A stretch of 64,000 nucleotides of DNA. It comes from Bradyrhizobium sp. PSBB068. Its GTDB lineage: Bacteria; Pseudomonadota; Alphaproteobacteria; Rhizobiales; Xanthobacteraceae. The notes beneath the pieces were generated by a model, which was not told where the DNA came from, did no database searches, and saw nothing but the letters and a program-made list of their open reading frames with translations. The DNA lies in contig CP069300.1 in the NCBI GenBank assembly GCA_016839165.1, positions 3,720,001 to 3,784,000 on the forward strand, read 5' to 3'. A program made the translations under genes and the position numbers. Shown here piece after piece: positions 58,771 through 64,000 of this stretch (positions are counted from its first letter, which is position 1; each line of letters opens with the position of its first letter).

Positions 58771-59997
58771 CTAGGTTGCCTTTAAGGCAATTTGAGGCAA
58801 TAGGGCGGCAGCTTTATTTCGCGCGATATGGTCAACGGAAATAGCATCATCCGCCGAGTGCAGTGGTGGCTGATTCCCCGACCTGATCCAATCATTCATC
58901 GTTGCCTCGACCAGCCGGGCGATCGCGCCGAACTTGATCTTGCCGGCGATGAACGCTGCGACCGCGATCTCGTTCGCGGCATTGTAGACTGTCGTTGCGC
59001 CGTGCCCGAGCCGCAGCGCCTCGTAAGCCAGCCGCAGCCCGGGGAAGCGCTGGAAGTCCGGCGCCTCGAAGGTGAGCTGTCCGATCTTGGCCAGATCGAG
59101 CTTGGCTGACGGGCCGACCACGCGATCAGGCCAGCCGAGGCAATGCGCGATCGGGATCCGCATGTCGGGCGTGCCGAGTTGAGCCACCACCGAGCGATCC
59201 GAGAACTCGACCATGCCGTGAATGATCGATTGCGGGTGCACCAGCACGTCGATCTCGTCGGGCGCCAGGGCGAACAAGTACGACGCCTCGATCACCTCGA
59301 GGCCCTTGTTCATCATCGAGGCGGAATCGATCGTGATCTTCTGCCCCATGCTCCAGTTTGGATGCTTCAGGGCCTGCTCCAGCGTCGCCTGCTCGATGTC
59401 GGCGGGAGCCCAGGTGCGGAACGGCCCGCCGGACGCGGTGATGATGACCCGCGTCAGCTCCTCGCGATTGCCTGAAGCCAACGCCTGGAACAGCGCGTTG
59501 TGCTCGGAATCCGCCGGCAGGATGCAGGCGCCGGCCTTCTTGGCCCGCTCCATGAAGATGTCCCCGGCGCAGACCAGGCACTCCTTGTTGGCGAGCGCGA
59601 CGGTGGCGCCGCGATCGACCGCGGCAAGCGCCGGCTTCAGTCCGGCCGCACCGCTGACCGCCGCCATCACCCAATCCGCCGGCCGAGCGGCCGCCTCGAT
59701 GATGGCGCTCTCCCCGGCCCCGCATTCGATCCGGGTTCCAGCCAACGCGTCCTTGAGCTCGGAAAGCTTCGCCGGATCGGCAATCGCAGCGAACCGCGCG
59801 CCGAACTCCTTGGCGAGCTTGGCCAGCCCCTCGACGTTGCTGTTCGCGGTCAGCGCCTCGACCCGGTAACGGTCGCGCGCGCCACGCAACAGATCCATCG
59901 TGCTGTCGCCAATCGAGCCGGTGGCACCGAGGACGGTCACGGTCCGTGCGGCCGATGCCGCCACGGCCTTGTTGTTACGCAACGGAACTGCGCTCAT
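58771..59997 (-). CDS. dxr: 1-deoxy-D-xylulose 5-phosphate reductoisomerase
   Basis: First committed step of the MEP isoprenoid pathway. The 408-residue enzyme has the NADPH loop [18 protein letters not shown] near the N-terminus, [27 protein letters not shown] with metal-binding Asp and Glu, [11 protein letters not shown], and [23 protein letters not shown]. The ATG at 59997 lies 4 bases after the cdsA stop codon, so the two are coupled. The longer open frame overlaps cdsA in another phase. Confidence 0.96.
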   Translation of the reverse strand: MSAVPLRNNKAVAASAARTVTVLGATGSIGDSTMDLLRGARDRYRVEALTANSNVEGLAKLAKEFGARFAAIADPAKLSELKDALAGTRIECGAGESAIIEAAARPADWVMAAVSGAAGLKPALAAVDRGATVALANKECLVCAGDIFMERAKKAGACILPADSEHNALFQALASGNREELTRVIITASGGPFRTWAPADIEQATLEQALKHPNWSMGQKITIDSASMMNKGLEVIEASYLFALAPDEIDVLVHPQSIIHGMVEFSDRSVVAQLGTPDMRIPIAHCLGWPDRVVGPSAKLDLAKIGQLTFEAPDFQRFPGLRLAYEALRLGHGATTVYNAANEIAVAAFIAGKIKFGAIARLVEATMNDWIRSGNQPPLHSADDAISVDHIARNKAAALLPQIALKAT

Positions 59998-60001
59998 CTC
60001 A

Positions 60002-60874
60002 TCACCAAACCATAAGACCGCGTCCGACGCCATCGGCGCCACCACGGAGAAAGCCGAAAATCGCCGCCACAATGACGGCCGCAACAAATCCGTCCAGGCG
60101 GTCCAGCAGCCCGCCATGGCCGGGAATGATATGGCTCGAATCCTTCACCCCGAACCGGCGCTTCACCGCGGATTCGAAGAGATCGCCGAATTGCGACACC
60201 ACCGATAGCACGGCTCCGAGCGCCAGTAGCGACCCAGCCGTGCCGATCTCGAAGGCGGCAAAGCAGGCCGCAACCAGCAGGCTCGCAACGAAGCCGCCGG
60301 CCGCGCCCGCCCACGTCTTCTTCGGGCTGACCCGCACCCAGAGCTTCGGCCCGCCGATGCCGCGGCCCGCGAAATAGCCGCCGATATCCGTGACCCACAC
60401 GACCAGCAACACGAACATCAGCGCGGCGAAACCTTTCACCGGATCGAGCCGCAGCACGACCGATGCGATCTCGGCCGCTGCTGCATAAAGCAAACCCGCA
60501 ATGGCCCAGCCGCGCCGTGCGCCCGAGGTCAACGCGACGGCGACCGCACCGACCACGAGCATGTCCAGGGCCGCATCGATGCGACCGGCCATCAGGCAAA
60601 GTCCGATAAGCAGCAGCGCGACGGCGCCCGGCATCACGACGCGGAGCTCGCGTCCGAACCCGGTGACCAGAAGCCATTCCGCGAACAATCCGATGGCCGC
60701 CAGCGTCACCAGCAGTGACCAGGCGACCCCTCCCAGATAGGCCAGCGCGATCGCAACCGGCGCCAGCACCAGCGCCGCAACCACGCGCATCACGAGGTTG
60801 CGCGAGGCCTGCTCGTTCGCTGCCGTGGACGGCTGCTCGCTTGCTGCCGCAGGCGCGGCTTCGCCTTCGGTCAC
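60002..60874 (-). CDS. cdsA: Phosphatidate cytidylyltransferase
   Basis: Makes CDP-diacylglycerol for phospholipid synthesis. The 290-residue polytopic membrane protein has about eight hydrophobic helices and the C-terminal signature [21 protein letters not shown] followed by [20 protein letters not shown]. The N-terminal 25 residues are polar and Ala/Glu-rich. The start is GTG 60874, overlapping the uppS stop as GTGA, which indicates translational coupling. Confidence 0.95.
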   Translation of the reverse strand: MTEGEAAPAAASEQPSTAANEQASRNLVMRVVAALVLAPVAIALAYLGGVAWSLLVTLAAIGLFAEWLLVTGFGRELRVVMPGAVALLLIGLCLMAGRIDAALDMLVVGAVAVALTSGARRGWAIAGLLYAAAAEIASVVLRLDPVKGFAALMFVLLVVWVTDIGGYFAGRGIGGPKLWVRVSPKKTWAGAAGGFVASLLVAACFAAFEIGTAGSLLALGAVLSVVSQFGDLFESAVKRRFGVKDSSHIIPGHGGLLDRLDGFVAAVIVAAIFGFLRGGADGVGRGLMVW

Positions 60875-61629
60875 GAGCCGGTTTTCGCGGCGAGGCCGCC
60901 GAACCGGCGCTCGCGTTTGCCGTATTCCGCAATCGCGCCTTCGAGCGCCGCCTTGTCGAAATCGGGCCAGTGTATCGGCACGAACACCAGCTCGCTATAG
61001 GCGGCCTGCCACATCAGGAAGTTCGACAGACGCTGTTCGCCACTGGTGCGGATGATCAGGTCAGGATCCGGAATGTCGGGTGCATCGAGATAATGCCCGA
61101 GCGTGTCGGCATCGATCGAGTTGGCGTCGCGCTTGCCTTCGGCGACCTCGCGCGCAAGGCGCCGTGCCGCTGCGGCGATCTCTGCCCGCGAACCGTAATT
61201 GAAGGCGACCACGAGGTTGAGCTTGTCGTTATTGCGCGTCAGCTCCTCGGCCTCGTTGAGCAGCGCGCAGATGTCGGGATCGAGCCCGTCGCGCTCGCCG
61301 ATCACGCGTACCCGCACGCCGTCACGATGCAGCGTCGCCAAATCGTTGCGGATGAAGCGCCGCAGCAGACCGAACAGATCGCCGATCTCACTCGCCGGCC
61401 GCGACCAGTTTTCAGAGCTGAACGAAAAGATCGTGAGATAGACGATGCCGAGCTCGTTGGCCGCACGCACCACACGGCGCAACGCCTCGACGCCGCGGCG
61501 ATGGCCCTCGACGCGCGGCAGGCCGCGCGACGCGGCCCAGCGCCCGTTGCCGTCCATGATGATCGCCACATGCAACGGACTGCCGGAGCGATCCGGTCCG
61601 TCAGTTGCTGGGGCGGCGGCGTTCGACAT
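60871..61629 (-). CDS. uppS: Undecaprenyl (isoprenyl) diphosphate synthase
   Basis: Cis-prenyltransferase making the C55 lipid carrier for peptidoglycan and O-antigen. The 252-residue protein has catalytic Asp26 in [44 protein letters not shown] and the C-terminal [24 protein letters not shown]. Start ATG 61629; 20 bases after frr. Confidence 0.96.
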   Translation of the reverse strand: MSNAAAPATDGPDRSGSPLHVAIIMDGNGRWAASRGLPRVEGHRRGVEALRRVVRAANELGIVYLTIFSFSSENWSRPASEIGDLFGLLRRFIRNDLATLHRDGVRVRVIGERDGLDPDICALLNEAEELTRNNDKLNLVVAFNYGSRAEIAAAARRLAREVAEGKRDANSIDADTLGHYLDAPDIPDPDLIIRTSGEQRLSNFLMWQAAYSELVFVPIHWPDFDKAALEGAIAEYGKRERRFGGLAAKTGS

Positions 61630-61649
61630 CGGCTGTTCCCGGATGCGTA

Positions 61650-62213
61650 TCAGACCGTCAGGATTTCCTTTTCCTTGGCCGCAAGCAGTTGGTCGATTTC
61701 GACGATCATGCCGTCGGTCGCCTTCTGCACCTCGTTGGACAGGCGCTCCTGATCGTCCTCGGAGATCTCGTGATTCTTCTCGAGCTTCTTGATCACGTCG
61801 AGGCCGTCGCGACGCACATGGCGCACGGCGACCTTGGCCGCTTCGGCGTATTTGTGCGCGACCTTGACGAGTTCCTTGCGGCGCTCCTCGTTGAGCTCCG
61901 GAATCCGCAAGCGCAGCACCTGGCCTTCGGTCGCGGGCGACAGGCCGAGATTGGAATCCACGATCGCCTTTTCGACCGCCTTCACCATCGTCTTGTCCCA
62001 GACCTGCACCGAGAGCAGGCGCGGCTCGGGCACGCTGATGGTCGCAACCTGGTTGAGCGGCATATGCGAGCCGTAAGCCTCGACCTGGACCGGCTCCAGC
62101 ATGGAGGCCGCGGCACGGCCGGTACGCAGGCCGCCGAGCTCGTGCTTGAGCGATTGTGTGGCGCCCTGCATGCGGCGCTTGACGTCGTTGATGTCAAAAC
62201 CAGCTGCGGCCAT
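61650..62213 (-). CDS. frr: Ribosome recycling factor
   Basis: Splits post-termination ribosomes together with EF-G. The 187-residue protein has [36 protein letters not shown], then [36 protein letters not shown], the two family signatures of domains I and II. Start ATG 62213 ([12 protein letters not shown]). Between pyrH and uppS. Confidence 0.97.
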   Translation of the reverse strand: MAAAGFDINDVKRRMQGATQSLKHELGGLRTGRAAASMLEPVQVEAYGSHMPLNQVATISVPEPRLLSVQVWDKTMVKAVEKAIVDSNLGLSPATEGQVLRLRIPELNEERRKELVKVAHKYAEAAKVAVRHVRRDGLDVIKKLEKNHEISEDDQERLSNEVQKATDGMIVEIDQLLAAKEKEILTV

Positions 62214-62285
62214 GACGTTCTCCCTTCATTAGAAACCGGCTGTCGACGTCCTCGGGTCCAAAATCTGGACCCGGAGGCGCGGCAA

Positions 62286-63002
62286 TCAGCCGGCGACGAC
62301 CGTGCCGTGTCCGGACCCGCGCAGAATCGCACCGATCGAACCGGGCTCCGCGATCGAGAACACGATGATAGGCAGCGACGTCTCGCGGGCAAGCGCGAAA
62401 GCGGTCGCGTCCATGACCTTGTAGCCGCCCTCGATCGCCTGCGAATGGGTCAGGCGGTCGAAGCGCTTGGCTTTGGGGTCCTTCTTCGGATCGGCGTTAT
62501 AGACGCCGTCGACATTGGTGGCCTTCAGCACCGCCTGCGCCCCGATCTCGGCCGCGCGCAGCACGGCGGTGGTATCGGTGGTGAAGAACGGGTTGCCGGT
62601 TCCACCGCCGAGCAGGACGATGCGTCCCTCGGCGAGATATTTGTGCGTCGCACTACGGGTGAACAGCTCGGAAATCTCCGGCATCACGAATGCCGACAAG
62701 GTCCGCGCCGGCGTCCCCTTGCGCTCGATTGCCGCCTCGAGTGCGAGGCAGTTCATCATGGTCGCAAGCATGCCCATGGTGTCGCCGGTCGGCCGCGATA
62801 CGCCGCGCGAGGACACCTCGACGCCGCGCACGATATTGCCACCGCCGATCACGACGGCGACCTCGATGCCGAGCTTGCGCGCCGCGATCAGGTCGTCCGC
62901 GACGCGATCGACCGTCGGTTGATCGATACCGAAGCCGTGGGAGCCGGCCAGATATTCGCCGGACAGCTTGATCACCACGCGACGATAGATCGGCTCGGCC
63001 AT
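62286..63002 (-). CDS. pyrH: UMP kinase
   Basis: Phosphorylates UMP to UDP. The 238-residue amino-acid-kinase-fold enzyme has [14 protein letters not shown] at the start, [57 protein letters not shown] and [13 protein letters not shown] 63002 is chosen since the family begins there; the frame is open 15 codons upstream. Between tsf and frr, the standard order. Confidence 0.97.
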   Translation of the reverse strand: MAEPIYRRVVIKLSGEYLAGSHGFGIDQPTVDRVADDLIAARKLGIEVAVVIGGGNIVRGVEVSSRGVSRPTGDTMGMLATMMNCLALEAAIERKGTPARTLSAFVMPEISELFTRSATHKYLAEGRIVLLGGGTGNPFFTTDTTAVLRAAEIGAQAVLKATNVDGVYNADPKKDPKAKRFDRLTHSQAIEGGYKVMDATAFALARETSLPIIVFSIAEPGSIGAILRGSGHGTVVAG

Positions 63003-63072
63003 GATGCGATCGCTTTCTTGTCCCGCGCAGGCAGGCCTCCGGCGCAACGCGCCGGACGCCGGGTGTCAGCGG

Positions 63073-63996
63073 TTACTTCTTGCCGCTGGCGGCTGCGACT
63101 TCAGCGGCGAAGTCGCTTTCCTGCTTCTCGATTCCCTCGCCGAGAGCATAGTTCACAAAGCCGGCGATTTTGATCGGCCCGCCGACCTTACCCTCAGCTT
63201 CCTTCACCGCCTGGGCAACCGACTTGCCGCTGTCGTGGATGAAGGCCTGATCGAGGAGGCAAACCTCCTTGTAATAGGTCTTCAGGCCGGAATCGACGAT
63301 CTTCTCGATGACGTTCTCCGGCTTGCCCTGCTGGCGGTACTTGTCGGCCAGCACGTCCTTCTCGCGCTTGACGGTCTCCGGATCGAGCCCGGCAGGGTCG
63401 AGCGCCAGCGGCTTCGCCGCCGCGACATGCATGGCGAGCTGGCGGCCGAGCACGGCGAGCTCGTCGGTCTTGCCGGGGGACTCCAGCGCCACGATGACGC
63501 CGATCTTGCCGGCGCCCTCGATCACGGCGTTGTGGACGTAGCTCGACACCACGCCCTGGCTCACCTCGAGCGAAGCGGCGCGGCGCAGCGACATGTTCTC
63601 GCCGATGGTCGCGATCGCGTCCGAGATCGCCCGCTCCACGGTGAAGTCGCCAACCTTGGCGGCCTTGATGGCCTCGACGTCGGAGCCGTGCTTCAGCGCG
63701 ACCTGAGCAATCATCTTGACCAGGCCCTGGAACTGCTCGTTGCGCGCGACGAAGTCGGTCTCCGAATTGACCTCGACCAGCACGCCCTTGGTGCCGGCGG
63801 TCAGCGCGCCGATCAGGCCTTCGGCCGCGACGCGACCGGCCTTCTTGGCAGCCTTGGACAGGCCCTTCTTGCGCAGCCAGTCCTGCGCCGCCGTCATGTC
63901 GCCGTCGGTCTCGGTCAACGCCGCCTTGCAATCCATCATGCCCGCGCCGGTCGACTCGCGGAGTTCCTTGACCATTGCTGCAGAGATCGTTGCCAT
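63073..63996 (-). CDS. tsf: Elongation factor Ts
   Basis: Nucleotide exchange factor for EF-Tu. The 307-residue protein has [22 protein letters not shown] at the N-terminus, [18 protein letters not shown] (the TDFV core contacting EF-Tu) near residue 80, and a C-terminal dimerisation part with [19 protein letters not shown] 63996 is 4 bases inside the window edge, so the gene is complete but its ribosome binding site and upstream rpsB, its usual neighbour, are outside. Confidence 0.97.
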   Translation of the reverse strand: MATISAAMVKELRESTGAGMMDCKAALTETDGDMTAAQDWLRKKGLSKAAKKAGRVAAEGLIGALTAGTKGVLVEVNSETDFVARNEQFQGLVKMIAQVALKHGSDVEAIKAAKVGDFTVERAISDAIATIGENMSLRRAASLEVSQGVVSSYVHNAVIEGAGKIGVIVALESPGKTDELAVLGRQLAMHVAAAKPLALDPAGLDPETVKREKDVLADKYRQQGKPENVIEKIVDSGLKTYYKEVCLLDQAFIHDSGKSVAQAVKEAEGKVGGPIKIAGFVNYALGEGIEKQESDFAAEVAAASGKK

Positions 63997-64000
63997 CGTT

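Overview
The window reads as chromosomal backbone of a high-GC alphaproteobacterium, most likely Bradyrhizobium or a close relative (Nitrobacteraceae). This rests on gene content and order, on the E1-beta subunit of pyruvate dehydrogenase carrying its own lipoyl domain, on a GTTC-N7-GTTC LexA box upstream of lexA, on DUF5076 and KTSC genes typical of this group, and on several short palindromic repeat families. No rRNA, tRNA, CRISPR array, prophage or insertion sequence was seen. The assignment comes from reading alone, without any database search.

Layout. 1-6326 (minus): the pyruvate dehydrogenase operon pdhA-pdhB-DUF5076-pdhC-two small membrane genes-lpdA (lpdA cut by the window edge), preceded by an FtsB/DivIC-like gene. 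6416-11221: an accessory block between the FtsB-like gene and eno, with an FMN reductase, a D-Ala-D-Ala ligase, an MDR oxidoreductase, and an AT-richer pair encoding a lipoprotein and a lysine-tailed protein. 11280-15622: eno, queF, a small hypothetical gene, an MFS transporter and kdsA. 15791-19728: a secreted PAAR-like protein, a NIPSNAP protein, a two-component system and a PmtA-like methyltransferase. 19959-24303: pyrG, secG, an XRE-cupin/GNAT pair and tpiA. 24544-28881: ppiD-like gene, trpD, trpC and moaC. 28897-39001: a mixed accessory block with a Flp pilin, a GGDEF-EAL protein, a CtpA-type protease, an old-yellow-enzyme homologue, two orphan ABC substrate-binding proteins and a YihX-like phosphatase, ending in a 16-bp tandem repeat. 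39108-46859: moeA, lexA with its SOS operator, two conserved hypothetical genes, comEC, a SnoaL-like gene and glnS. 47014-49897: gltX and gltA with a clear terminator. 49975-63996 (minus): the envelope/translation cluster tsf-pyrH-frr-uppS-cdsA-dxr-rseP-bamA-lpxD-fabZ-lpxA-lpxI-lpxB, interrupted by one oppositely oriented KTSC-domain gene.

How the genes work together. Central carbon metabolism is covered by eno, tpiA, the pyruvate dehydrogenase complex and gltA, which take triose phosphate to citrate. The tsf-to-lpxB block joins translation factors (EF-Ts, RRF), UMP kinase, isoprenoid and undecaprenyl carrier synthesis (Dxr, UppS), CDP-diacylglycerol synthesis, outer-membrane protein insertion (BamA), sigma-E-type proteolysis (RseP) and early lipid A synthesis (LpxA, FabZ, LpxD, LpxI, LpxB); kdsA adds the Kdo branch. 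trpDC and moaC/moeA are pieces of tryptophan and molybdenum-cofactor synthesis.

Most of the window is ordinary core genome. The points that most merit a second look are the 16-bp tandem array that supplies the phosphatase stop codon, the exact 27-residue threefold repeat in an exported PAAR-like protein away from any type VI genes, the two tiny membrane proteins inside the pdh operon, the AT-richer lipoprotein/lysine-tail pair, glnS standing back to back with gltX, and the KTSC gene inside the lipid A cluster.
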